From Actinomycetes bacterium (GTDB taxonomy: Bacteria > Actinomycetota > Actinomycetes > Nanopelagicales > Nanopelagicaceae), in NCBI GenBank assembly GCA_014190015.1, contig BJFT01000003.1:1-64000 (forward strand): 64,000 nucleotides of DNA, written 5' to 3'. Positions 53,328 to 62,558 of the stretch are shown piece after piece. The notes under the pieces are model-generated. The model saw nothing but the letters and a program-made list of their open reading frames with translations. It searched no databases and was not told where the DNA came from. Position numbers and translations under genes: made by a program. The stretch's first letter is position 1. Every line of letters begins with the position of its first letter.

Positions 53328-54229
53328 TGTCTAAGCTGCGCGATTTACTTACACAATCTAAGGACGTTGTTTACACCGCTGAATTTCCTGTCATAGATGG
53401 CGGCGGCATGGAACAAGTTAAGAAAAACGTAGACCGTCTTTCTCCTTGGTTTGTAGCAGTAAATGCAACAGATAACACAGCAGCGCACGCGCACGCTTCA
53501 AATGTCTCTGTAGCAATTGCAATGAAACAGCACGGCCTTGAACCAATCATGCAAATTGTCTGTCGCGATAAGAATCGTCTTGCAGTTCAAGCCGATATGG
53601 CCGGTGCAAATCTGCACGGCATTGAAAACATCGCACTCCTTACCGGTGATGACGTCACCGCAGGTGATGAACCGGAGACTCGGCGCGTATTTGATCTAGA
53701 TGGCCCACAAGCAATTAATGTCGCATCAATTCTTAATGCAGGTACTTATCTTTCTGGTCGCAAACTAAGCCCTGCGCCCAATTTCTTTATTTGTTCCGTT
53801 GAAAACCCCTTCGCTCCCCCACATGATTACCGCATCGAGCGCGCACTGAAAAAACACCGTGCTGGCGCTCAGATGATTCAACTTCAAATTGGTTATCACC
53901 CAGATCGTCTCGAAAAATTCTGCGCCGGCGTTGCTGCAACAGTTCCAGATTTAGCAATTATTCCCAGCGTTGTTCTTATTAAGAGTGCAAAGCCACTCGG
54001 CTTTATGAACGATAAAGTTCCGGGCATCAGCGTTCCCCAAGAAGTTATTGATCGTGTTGCTCAATCAGCAGATCAAGCAGAAGCTGCATACCAACTTGCA
54101 CTCGAACAAGCCAAGCACGCACTCTCCTTGCCAGGTGTGCGTGGATTGCACATCACAGATTTCCGCCACGATGACACTCTTGAGCGGTTAATGTACGACC
54201 TCGGCCGAACACCAAACCAATACAAGTAA
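53327..54229 (+). CDS. metF: Methylenetetrahydrofolate reductase
   Basis: A 300-aa MTHFR TIM-barrel protein. It shows VYTAEFPVIDGG, IMQIVCRDKNRLAVQADM, ENIALLTGDD and GAQMIQLQIGYHPD motifs of the FAD/THF site. In this operon it would oxidise methyl-THF to methylene-THF, the reverse of its usual direction, or supply methyl-THF for methionine. The start is the ATG at 53327, overlapping the metV stop (TAATG); an earlier in-frame ATG at 53291 would add residues inside metV. Confidence 0.88.
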   Translation: MSKLRDLLTQSKDVVYTAEFPVIDGGGMEQVKKNVDRLSPWFVAVNATDNTAAHAHASNVSVAIAMKQHGLEPIMQIVCRDKNRLAVQADMAGANLHGIENIALLTGDDVTAGDEPETRRVFDLDGPQAINVASILNAGTYLSGRKLSPAPNFFICSVENPFAPPHDYRIERALKKHRAGAQMIQLQIGYHPDRLEKFCAGVAATVPDLAIIPSVVLIKSAKPLGFMNDKVPGISVPQEVIDRVAQSADQAEAAYQLALEQAKHALSLPGVRGLHITDFRHDDTLERLMYDLGRTPNQYK

Positions 54230-54243
54230 CAGGAGCTGCGCAC

Positions 54244-55107
54244 ATGCATACAGTCGTTCAATCAGCATCAAAGACCGTAACTATCGGCCACGATCAACCT
54301 TTCGTCATTATTGGTGAGCGCATTAACCCAACAGGTCGTAAGAAGTTTCAAGAACTATTGCGTGCAGGAGATCTCTCAACTATTGCTGTAGATGTTGAAT
54401 CTCAAATCAAGGGCGGCGCTGACATGCTAGATGTCAACATGGGTGTGCCACTAACTGATGAACCGGCACTTTTGTCCAAGGCCATCAAGATGATTCAAGG
54501 TATGACTGATATGCCAATTTGTATTGACTCATCCGTTATTGAAGCGCTGCAAGCAGGACTTGAAGCGTACGAGGGTAAAGCACTCGTTAACTCAATGACC
54601 GGTGAAGATGATCGTATGGAATTAATCCTGCCGCTGATTAAAAAGCACAATGCTGCAATTATTGCGCTACCAAATGATGAGATTGGTATTCCAGCAACTG
54701 CCGCAGAGCGCATTGTTATTACAGAAAAGATTATCCGAACTGTAGAAAAACACGGCATCTCACTAGATAACTTAGTTATTGATCCACTTGCAATGACTGT
54801 GGGTGCAGACCCTGATGCAGTTAAAATCACGTTGGAAACCATTCACCTCATCCGTGAAAAATTTGGCCTAAACATGACACTCGGTGCGTCAAATATTTCA
54901 TTTGGTCTTCCAAATCGTCACGCTCTTAACGCTGCATTCTTGCCAGCTGCAATGTCACACGGTCTGACATGTGCGGTCATGGATGCACGCACACCAGCGA
55001 TTAATGAAGCAGTTCGCGCTGCAGATCTATTGCTCGGTATGGATCAATGGGGCGGAAATTGGATTACACGATTCCGTGCACAAGAAGCGGCAAAGGCAGA
55101 GGGATAA
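54244..55107 (+). CDS. Methyl-THF:corrinoid methyltransferase (MtgA/AcsE-like)
   Basis: A 287-aa pterin-binding (dihydropteroate-synthase-fold) enzyme. The folate pocket motifs are GERINPTGRKK, DMLDVNMGVP, DSSVIEALQAG, the NSMTGED loop and TLGASNISFGLP. It would carry the methyl group from the methylated corrinoid protein onto THF, the second half of the betaine demethylase. The alternatives AcsE and MetH-like folate domains share the fold, but the corrinoid gene two positions upstream supports this role. Confidence 0.85.
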   Translation: MHTVVQSASKTVTIGHDQPFVIIGERINPTGRKKFQELLRAGDLSTIAVDVESQIKGGADMLDVNMGVPLTDEPALLSKAIKMIQGMTDMPICIDSSVIEALQAGLEAYEGKALVNSMTGEDDRMELILPLIKKHNAAIIALPNDEIGIPATAAERIVITEKIIRTVEKHGISLDNLVIDPLAMTVGADPDAVKITLETIHLIREKFGLNMTLGASNISFGLPNRHALNAAFLPAAMSHGLTCAVMDARTPAINEAVRAADLLLGMDQWGGNWITRFRAQEAAKAEG

Positions 55108-55110
55108 GTC

Positions 55111-57015
55111 ATTAGCAAAAAAGAGCTCGACCCGTCACTTATTCCAGCACACGATGGAACAGGTCGCATCAAGCTGACTTTTCGCGTGCTCGAAAAAGAT
55201 GGTTCAGTTGCAAATGAAAAAGGTTTCACTGTTCCAACTGGTGTGAGTGCATTTGACGCGGCATCCTGGAACGGAATTGCAATTGATTCAACCTGCGGTG
55301 GATACGGAACATGTAAGAAGTGTCGTATCAAAGTAACAACAGGAGATGTCGAACCTTCCAAACTTGATTACCGTGCCTTTACTGAAACAGAGATCAAAGA
55401 GGGCTGGCGTTTGGCGTGCTTAGTTCGCGCTGCCAAAGATGTCACACTCGATGTTCCACCGCTAACAACTCGTCCAAAGGCTGCAACAGTTGGTGTTGGA
55501 CGCCAAGTTATTTTGCGCCCTGCCGTACAAAAGCGTTACGTCGAATTAGAAGAGCCAACGCTTCATGATCAGCGCACAGATATTGTCCGTTTATTTGATG
55601 CTATCGATGACATTGAAGCAACTATCTCCTTAGCTGCAATGCGCAATCTGCCAAAAGTTCTTCGATCTTCATACTTCAAAGTAACCGCCGTCTTTGTAGA
55701 TCAAGAACTCATCGACATTGAAGCAGGCGATACAACTGAACTTCGCTACGGAATTGCCTATGACTTAGGCACAACAACGGTTGTTGCAACGCTGCTTGAT
55801 TTAAATACCGGCACACCTGTTGCGGTTAAATCCATGCTCAATAAACAACAACCATTTGGCGCTGATGTAATTTCTCGAATTTCAGCAACCATGATGGATA
55901 CGACCGCACTTGATCGTCTGCGTAGATTTGCGCAACAAACTTTGGCAGAACTCAGTGCTGAAGTATGCGAAGAAGCAGGCGTTGATCCACGAAATGTTTA
56001 TGAAGTAGCACTTGCAGGCAATGCAACGATGACGCAACTGGCTCTCGGTATTGATCCAGAACCACTAGGTGTTGCTCCATTTATTATGGTCAGCGCATCT
56101 TTTCCTGATGTTCAGGCATCAGAACTCGGAATCAACGTTCACCCACGCGCAAAAGCAGTAATCATGCCTTCACTCGGTGCCTACGTTGGCGGCGACATTG
56201 TTGCTGGCGCACTTGCATCCGGTATGGATCGCGACAAGCGCCTTCGTTTGTTTATTGATGTGGGTACAAACTGCGAAATTATCTTAGGAGATGGCGACAA
56301 GATTCTTGCAACCGCTGCTCCTGCTGGACCAGCCTTTGAAGCAGCATCCATTAAATGTGGAGTACGCGCAGCATCTGGCGCCATTGAAACAATCAAAGTT
56401 GTAGATGGCGATTTAGAAATTGGAACGATTGAAAATACAAAAGCAATCGGTATCTGTGGTTCAGGCCTTGTTGATGCGTGCGCATCCCTTGTTCAATTGG
56501 GATTACTTGATAACTCAGGACGTTTTGTTACACCTGAACAAGCAGCAATTGCGGCTCCAAAAGTTGCACATCGTCTTGTCGAACGCGAAGGCGAGCGAGT
56601 ATTTGTATTGACATGGGGCGGAACCGAAGGCGATCTCAATGATTGCGTATTTTTAACACAACGCGATGTTCGCGAACTTCAATTCGCTAAAGCTGCAATT
56701 GCAACTGGTTGGGCGCTATTGCTCGAAGAGTTTGGTGTTGCAGAGAGTGAAATCCAACAAGTTTTATTGGCAGGCTCATTCGGTTCTTATCTATCCCCGG
56801 CATCAGCGGTAAAAATCGGATTAGTTCCTAAGCTTCCAGTGATGCGCATTGTCTCTGCTGGAAACGTTGCTGGTGAAGGCGCCAAGATGGTTTTGTTATC
56901 TGCCCAAGAGCGAAACGGTGCGATGGCGCTTCTGGATGAAATCGATTACATCGAATTATCTGATCGCGCAGACTTTAACGATAAGTTCGTTGAGCGCCTG
57001 AGCTTTCCTGCGTAG
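55111..57015 (+). CDS. RamA-like corrinoid activation/reactivation ATPase
   Basis: A protein of about 634 aa with an N-terminal [2Fe-2S] ferredoxin domain (CGGYGTCKKC plus Cys in RLACLVRAA), then an ASKHA/DUF4445 ATPase domain (AYDLGTTTVVATLL, GNATMTQL, DVGTNCEI). It would reduce Co(II) back to Co(I) when the corrinoid protein oxidises. No ATG, GTG or TTG lies upstream of GTG 55186, but a start there would remove the first ferredoxin strand (RIKLTFRV). An ATT at 55111, seven bases after AGAGGG, fits better, so a rare start codon is proposed. Confidence 0.8.
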   Translation: MSKKELDPSLIPAHDGTGRIKLTFRVLEKDGSVANEKGFTVPTGVSAFDAASWNGIAIDSTCGGYGTCKKCRIKVTTGDVEPSKLDYRAFTETEIKEGWRLACLVRAAKDVTLDVPPLTTRPKAATVGVGRQVILRPAVQKRYVELEEPTLHDQRTDIVRLFDAIDDIEATISLAAMRNLPKVLRSSYFKVTAVFVDQELIDIEAGDTTELRYGIAYDLGTTTVVATLLDLNTGTPVAVKSMLNKQQPFGADVISRISATMMDTTALDRLRRFAQQTLAELSAEVCEEAGVDPRNVYEVALAGNATMTQLALGIDPEPLGVAPFIMVSASFPDVQASELGINVHPRAKAVIMPSLGAYVGGDIVAGALASGMDRDKRLRLFIDVGTNCEIILGDGDKILATAAPAGPAFEAASIKCGVRAASGAIETIKVVDGDLEIGTIENTKAIGICGSGLVDACASLVQLGLLDNSGRFVTPEQAAIAAPKVAHRLVEREGERVFVLTWGGTEGDLNDCVFLTQRDVRELQFAKAAIATGWALLLEEFGVAESEIQQVLLAGSFGSYLSPASAVKIGLVPKLPVMRIVSAGNVAGEGAKMVLLSAQERNGAMALLDEIDYIELSDRADFNDKFVERLSFPA

Positions 57016-57018
57016 AAC

Positions 57019-57600
57019 ATGTCTGTTGCCGTAATTGCATGTGGTGCAATTGCCACACATATCTCAAACATAACTGATGCAGAAAAACTAGATGTAACCA
57101 TCTATCCCCTGCCTCCACTTCTTCATAATCAACCTGCAAAAATTGCTGGCGAAGTTGAGAAAACTTATCTAGAAATTAAAGATAAGCACACTAAATGCGC
57201 TGTTGCATACGCCGATTGCGGTACATATGGCGCACTCGATACCGTCATTGAAAAACTCGGCTTAAAACGTTTAGGTGGCAATCATTGCTATGACATCTTC
57301 GCTGGAAAAGAGAAGGTTCAGGCAATTATGGATGCTGACGCAGGAACTTATTTCTTAACTGATTTTCTCGTTAAATCATTTCATCGAAGCGTTATCGTCG
57401 AACTCGGCTTAGATAAGCGTCCTGATCTACGTGATGATTACTTTAAGCATTACAAGAAGATGGTGTGGCTAGCCCAGAATCCAACACCAGAGTTAAGCGT
57501 TATGGCGCAAGCGGCGGCGGATTTGATTGGCTTAGAACTTGAAATTGATGTTGTTGGTGAAGGCAGCCTGAAAGAACAAATCCTGGAATTACTTAACTGA
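57019..57600 (+). CDS. DUF1638 protein
   Basis: A 193-aa protein matching DUF1638, with VAVIACGAIATHI at the start and the YADCGTYGALD, GNHCYDIFAG and KMVWLAQNP signatures. DUF1638 genes are repeatedly found beside corrinoid methyltransferases; biochemical function is unknown, though conserved Cys and His residues suggest metal or cofactor binding. It is the last gene of the operon and overlaps the convergent fdsA by 12 bases. Confidence 0.8.
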   Translation: MSVAVIACGAIATHISNITDAEKLDVTIYPLPPLLHNQPAKIAGEVEKTYLEIKDKHTKCAVAYADCGTYGALDTVIEKLGLKRLGGNHCYDIFAGKEKVQAIMDADAGTYFLTDFLVKSFHRSVIVELGLDKRPDLRDDYFKHYKKMVWLAQNPTPELSVMAQAAADLIGLELEIDVVGEGSLKEQILELLN

Positions 57601-60576
57601 CTCCAGCTCCATAGCCTTTAGAACAATTGGGCTGAGCTTGCTTCGATCTACATCGTTGTGCAGACGCTCACGCATCTCTGGAGTCCAGAACTGAACAATG
57701 TGATGAGCAACTTCAATTTCAGGAGCACCCGTAGTTGGAACATTTGCCGCAATTTGATTTGCCATACGAATGATTGAATCTAATTGTGAATCTCCAGCAA
57801 TTTCATGCTCGTGCATAACTGCTGGGCCTTTTTCACTTGGTGAAATTTCAACAGCAGTGACTTTGTATTCAGGGCAGTTTGTTGCCCAATCTGAATAATC
57901 TGTAGTGATTACGTTGGCACCTGATTCAGGGAAGTGGAAGGTTGTATAGACAACTCCTGCGGGAACGGAATCAGTAATTCGCGCGTGCATGATTGTCTCG
58001 CCCACGCGTGATGAAAGCTTTACCCACGAACCATCTTTGATACCACGCATTTCGGCATCTGATTCGTGAATGTCCAAAATGTCTTCGCTGTGCCAGATGT
58101 TATTTGCTGTGCGACGTGTTTGTGCACCCACGTTGTACTGACTCAAGATTCGGCCTGTTGTAAGTAATAGTGGGAACTTTCGTGTGGATTTTTCTAGTGT
58201 TGCGACGTATGGCGTAGCCATGAACTTTCCTTCACCGCGAACAAATTCGTTGATGTGCATTGTTGGCGTGCCTTCAGGAGCCTTTTCATTAACTGGCCAT
58301 TGAAGTGAACCAACGCGATCTAAGTGTTCGAATGAAACACCGGCAAATGTTGGAGTTGTAGCTGCAATTTCATCCATGATTTGTGCAGCATTTTCATATG
58401 ACATCTCATAACCCATTGCACGTGCAAGATCGCACGTTACTTCGTATTCAGTCTTTCCTGTCTTTGAAGGCATTACTGGGCGAACACGATTGATGCGGCG
58501 TTCAGCATTTGTAAATGTTCCATCTTTTTCTAGGAAAGATGTACCTGGCAAGAAAACATGTGCAAACTTAGAGGTTTCATTGAGGAACAAATCTTGAACA
58601 ATAACCATATCCATGGCGCGAAGCGCAGCGTGAACATGCGTGGTATTTGGATCTGATTGCGCAATATCTTCACCGTGCACATAAAGACCACGGAACTTAT
58701 TGCCAAGGGCTGAATCAAACATATTTGGAATACGTAAGCCTGGTTCTGGACGAAGAGTTACGCCCCACTTTTTATTGTAGATATCACGAACATCATCACG
58801 AGAAATATGACGGTAGCCAGGAAGCTCGTGTGGGAATGAACCCATGTCACAAGAGCCTTGCACATTGTTCTGTCCACGAAGTGGATTAACTCCAACACCC
58901 TTGCGACCGATGTTTCCGGTTGCCATTGCTAGGTTTGCAATTCCCATAACCATTGTTGAACCTTGGCTATGTTCTGTAACACCAAGTCCGTAATAAATCG
59001 CGCCATTTGGAGCTGCTGCGAACATGCGTGCTGCTTCGCGGATTTTTGCAGCCGGTACACCTGATGCTGCTTCGAGAGTTTCAGGAGAGTTCTCTGGGAA
59101 TGAGATGAACTTTTCCCAATCGGCAAAAGCTTGCAGATCGCAACGTTCTTCCACGAACGTGCGATCAATCAAACCTTCTGTTGCAATTACGTGAGCAAGT
59201 GCGTTGATGACTGCAACGTTTGTGCCGGGCAGTAATTGCAAGTGGAAATCAGCTTCAACGTGTGCGGATTTAACAGTTTCTGTAACGCGAGGATCAACAA
59301 CAATTAACTTAGCGCCGCGACGAAGAGCTTGCTTCATGCGTGAGTTAAATACTGGGTGCGCAGCAGCTGGGTTAGCGCCAATAACCATGATGACATCTGC
59401 GAATTCAACAGATTCAAAATCCTGAGTACCGGCAGATGTTCCAAATGTCTTGCTCAATCCATAACCCGTTGGTGAGTGACATACGCGCGCGCATGTATCT
59501 ACGTTGTTATTTCCAAATGCTGCACGCACCATCTTTTGAACGACATAAACCTCTTCATTGGTGCATCGAGATGATGTGATTCCACCGATTGAATCAACAC
59601 CACTTTCGGCCTGAATTTTCTTAAGACCCGCGGCTGCAAAAGCGATTGCTTCTTCAAATGAAACTTCACGCCATTGATCTGTGATTTTTTCGCGAATCAT
59701 TGGCTTGGTAATGCGATCGTTGTGAGTTGCATATCCCCACGCAAAGCGTCCCTTAACGCATGAGTGACCAGCATTTGCTCCACCATCTTTAAGCGGAACC
59801 ATGCGCACGAGTTCGTCCCCACGCATTTCAGCTTTAAATGAGCAACCAACGCCACAGTACGCACACGTTGTTATAACGGAACGAGTAGGCGCACCGATTG
59901 TTAGCAAGGTCTTTTCTGTCAGCGCACCTGTTGGACACGCCTGTACACATGCTCCACACGAAACGCATTCACTTTCAATAAATGATGTACCTGACGATGA
60001 AACACGAGCTTCAAAGCCACGGTTTTCAATTGTGAGTGCAAATGTTCCTTGTACTTCATCGCATGCACGCACGCAGCGGTTACAGACGATGCACTCTGTT
60101 GAATCAAATGTGAAGTACGGATTTGTCTCATCTTTTACAAGGCCGAGGTGAGTTTTACCCTCGTAGCGAACTTCTGTGAGGCCAACCTCTTTAGCCATTC
60201 CGTGCATTTTGCACTCATCGCCTGTTTCACAATTAGCTGGATGATCTGACATGTAGAGCTCCATGACACCACGGCGAATTTTCTGCACGCGATCGCTCTT
60301 GGTAGAAACTTTCATGCCATCTGATACAGGAGTTGTGCAAGAAGAAGGTGTGCCATTTCGTCCATCAATTTCTACAACGCATAAACGACACGAACCAAAT
60401 GCTTTGAGGCGATCAGTTGCGCATAATTTTGGAATGTTATTGCCGAGCATTGCTGCTGCTCGCATAATTGAAGTTTCAGCAGGAACTGTTACGGATTTTC
60501 CATCAATTTCGACAGTAACTGTTTCGATCTTTTTGCTCGCAGGAGTGCCGAAATCTGGTTCGATGATCATTGTCAT
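57589..60576 (-). CDS. fdsA: NAD-dependent formate dehydrogenase, catalytic subunit
   Basis: A 995-aa molybdenum/tungsten enzyme. From the N-terminus: a [2Fe-2S] ligand set (Cys52, 63, 66, 80), a His-Cys region (His112, Cys116, Cys122), two ferredoxin-type [4Fe-4S] motifs (CIVCNRCVRAC and CVSCGACVQAC), another [4Fe-4S] set starting CAYCGVGC, and the bis-MGD catalytic domain with Cys rather than selenocysteine in ARVCHSPT. It oxidises formate to CO2 and passes electrons to FdsBG. The His-Cys motif shows only two Cys where most relatives have three. Confidence 0.9.
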   Translation of the reverse strand: MTMIIEPDFGTPASKKIETVTVEIDGKSVTVPAETSIMRAAAMLGNNIPKLCATDRLKAFGSCRLCVVEIDGRNGTPSSCTTPVSDGMKVSTKSDRVQKIRRGVMELYMSDHPANCETGDECKMHGMAKEVGLTEVRYEGKTHLGLVKDETNPYFTFDSTECIVCNRCVRACDEVQGTFALTIENRGFEARVSSSGTSFIESECVSCGACVQACPTGALTEKTLLTIGAPTRSVITTCAYCGVGCSFKAEMRGDELVRMVPLKDGGANAGHSCVKGRFAWGYATHNDRITKPMIREKITDQWREVSFEEAIAFAAAGLKKIQAESGVDSIGGITSSRCTNEEVYVVQKMVRAAFGNNNVDTCARVCHSPTGYGLSKTFGTSAGTQDFESVEFADVIMVIGANPAAAHPVFNSRMKQALRRGAKLIVVDPRVTETVKSAHVEADFHLQLLPGTNVAVINALAHVIATEGLIDRTFVEERCDLQAFADWEKFISFPENSPETLEAASGVPAAKIREAARMFAAAPNGAIYYGLGVTEHSQGSTMVMGIANLAMATGNIGRKGVGVNPLRGQNNVQGSCDMGSFPHELPGYRHISRDDVRDIYNKKWGVTLRPEPGLRIPNMFDSALGNKFRGLYVHGEDIAQSDPNTTHVHAALRAMDMVIVQDLFLNETSKFAHVFLPGTSFLEKDGTFTNAERRINRVRPVMPSKTGKTEYEVTCDLARAMGYEMSYENAAQIMDEIAATTPTFAGVSFEHLDRVGSLQWPVNEKAPEGTPTMHINEFVRGEGKFMATPYVATLEKSTRKFPLLLTTGRILSQYNVGAQTRRTANNIWHSEDILDIHESDAEMRGIKDGSWVKLSSRVGETIMHARITDSVPAGVVYTTFHFPESGANVITTDYSDWATNCPEYKVTAVEISPSEKGPAVMHEHEIAGDSQLDSIIRMANQIAANVPTTGAPEIEVAHHIVQFWTPEMRERLHNDVDRSKLSPIVLKAMELESVK

Positions 60577-62117
60577 TTCTTGGCACCTCCTGTGAAGTCT
60601 TCTGGAAAGTTATTCATGGCACTCTTTACTGGAAGCGGAGTGAGTCCGCCCATTGCGCAGAGAGATCCATCGGTCATCACTTCGCACAAGTCTAAGAGCA
60701 ATAACTTATTTGCGGGAACATCCACGCCAGAAATAATCTTCTCAATGGTTTCAGCCCCGCGTGTAGAACCCAAGCGACATGGAGTGCACTTGCCGCAGGA
60801 CTCAAGTGCGCAGAACTCCATTGCAAACTTTGCTTGTTGGGCAAGATCGACAGAGTCATCAAATAGAACAACGCCACCGTGGCCAAGCATTCCGCCAGCT
60901 GCAGCCAATGATTCGTAATCCATTGAAACACCGAGTTGTGATGAGTTGAAATAAGCACCGAGTGGGCCACCAATTTGAATTGCGCGAAGTGGTTTACCAC
61001 TAAGAGTTCCGCCACCAAAAGTGTTTACGAGTGTTTCTAAAGTAACTCCGAATGCTGTTTCAATAATTCCGCCACGAGCAATGTTGCCGGCCAATTGGAA
61101 AACCTGTGTGCCGAGTGATCGACCTGTTCCGCGTGCTGCATATGCAGCAGCGCCATCTGCAATTACTGCAGGAACGCTTGCAAGAGTTAGAACGTTATTA
61201 ATTATTGTGGGTTTTCCAAAGAGACCTGCAATTGCAGGTAGCGGTGGCTTTGAACGAATAACACCACGCTTACCTTCAAGGCTTTCAAGCATTGCGGTCT
61301 CTTCACCGCACACATAAGAACCAGCGCCAACTCGAACTTCTAGATTAAATGCATGCTTGCTTCCAAGAACTGAAGTACCTAGTACTCCAGCACCTTCTGC
61401 AATTGCAATGGCATCGCGCAGACGTCTGATTGCTGTTGGATATTCAGAGCGCAGGTAAACAAAGCCTTGTGTTGCACCGACTGCAACAGCTGCAATTGCC
61501 ATTCCTTCAATAAGAGTAAATGGATCAGCTTCAATCAAAATACGATCTGCAAACGTTCCACTATCGCCTTCATCTGCGTTACAGCAAACATATTTTTGAT
61601 CAGCTTGCGCGTCCAGAACTGTCTTCCATTTAATACCTGCAGGAAAGCCTGCTCCCCCACGTCCACGTAAACCTGAAGCAGTAACCTCGGCAACAATGTC
61701 ACTGCCACTTTGAGTGATTGCTTTACGCAAACCAACTAGACCACCGTGTGATTCATACTCCTTAAGTGAAAGCGGATCAATTAACCCAACGCGCTTGTAC
61801 GTAACGCGATCTTGACCTGCAAACCATGCAATCTGATCAGTTACACCAAGTGCGAGTGGATGTGCACCACCGTGCAAGAAATCTGCATCAAATAAAGATG
61901 AAACATCTTCTGGTTGCACAGGGCCATATGCGATGCGACCTTGTGGTGTCACAACTTCAACGAGAGTTTCAAGCCACAGAGCACCACGAGTTCCATTACG
62001 TACAATGGTTACATCGAGAGAGCGCTTGACTGCTTCTTGCGCAACAAGGGCAGCTACTTGATCTGCGCCAATAGAAATAGCAGCACTGTCATTAGGAATG
62101 TAGATGATTGTGCTCAT
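60573..62117 (-). CDS. fdsB: NAD-dependent formate dehydrogenase, FMN/NADH subunit
   Basis: A 514-aa NuoF-like subunit with an N-terminal thioredoxin-like part, the FMN site GLRGRGGAGFPAGIKW, the NADH-site CNADEGDSGTFADR, and the C-terminal [4Fe-4S] motif ESCGKCTPCRLG. It transfers formate-derived electrons to NAD+. It overlaps fdsA by four bases. Confidence 0.9.
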   Translation of the reverse strand: MSTIIYIPNDSAAISIGADQVAALVAQEAVKRSLDVTIVRNGTRGALWLETLVEVVTPQGRIAYGPVQPEDVSSLFDADFLHGGAHPLALGVTDQIAWFAGQDRVTYKRVGLIDPLSLKEYESHGGLVGLRKAITQSGSDIVAEVTASGLRGRGGAGFPAGIKWKTVLDAQADQKYVCCNADEGDSGTFADRILIEADPFTLIEGMAIAAVAVGATQGFVYLRSEYPTAIRRLRDAIAIAEGAGVLGTSVLGSKHAFNLEVRVGAGSYVCGEETAMLESLEGKRGVIRSKPPLPAIAGLFGKPTIINNVLTLASVPAVIADGAAAYAARGTGRSLGTQVFQLAGNIARGGIIETAFGVTLETLVNTFGGGTLSGKPLRAIQIGGPLGAYFNSSQLGVSMDYESLAAAGGMLGHGGVVLFDDSVDLAQQAKFAMEFCALESCGKCTPCRLGSTRGAETIEKIISGVDVPANKLLLLDLCEVMTDGSLCAMGGLTPLPVKSAMNNFPEDFTGGAKK

Positions 62118-62557
62118 GCGGTTACCTTTTCAACTGTCGCACGACCAACAAGTTCGCCATCAACCATTGCTGCTGGTGAAAGGGCGCAATTTCCAAAACA
62201 GTACGCTGCCTTAATTTCTACATCTGCGTGTGTTTCATCAATTTTCTTTCCGAGTTTTTTCTCAACTGCTGCAACTAGTTCGCGAGAGCCGACTGCTTGG
62301 CACGCTTCTGCTACACAGATTTGAATGCATCTAGCGGGCGCAGGTGCTGTACGCAGATCGTGATAATACGTAAGTACGCCGTGTACATCTGCTCGAGATA
62401 CGTTAAATGTTTCTGCAATTAATCCAACTGCATCCTCATGGACGTAACCAAAACGTTCTTGAACAGCTTGCAGTGCAATCAGCACTGGACCTTGAACGTT
62501 TTTCAAAGGAGACAACACGCGTGTTGCTTCTTCGATACTCCATGATGGAAATGACAT
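62114..62557 (-). CDS. fdsG: NAD-dependent formate dehydrogenase, [2Fe-2S] subunit
   Basis: A 147-aa NuoE-like subunit. The thioredoxin-like [2Fe-2S] ligands are in CVAEACQAVG and CFGNCALSPA. It has the usual helical N-terminal half (LIALQAVQERFGYV). It begins two bases after the fhs stop, so fhs and the formate dehydrogenase are co-transcribed. Confidence 0.9.
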   Translation of the reverse strand: MSFPSWSIEEATRVLSPLKNVQGPVLIALQAVQERFGYVHEDAVGLIAETFNVSRADVHGVLTYYHDLRTAPAPARCIQICVAEACQAVGSRELVAAVEKKLGKKIDETHADVEIKAAYCFGNCALSPAAMVDGELVGRATVEKVTA

Positions 62558-62558
62558 C

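Noticed and set aside
57589..60576. Selenocysteine in formate dehydrogenase
   Set aside because: The catalytic position is an ordinary Cys (ARVCHSPT) with no in-frame TGA.
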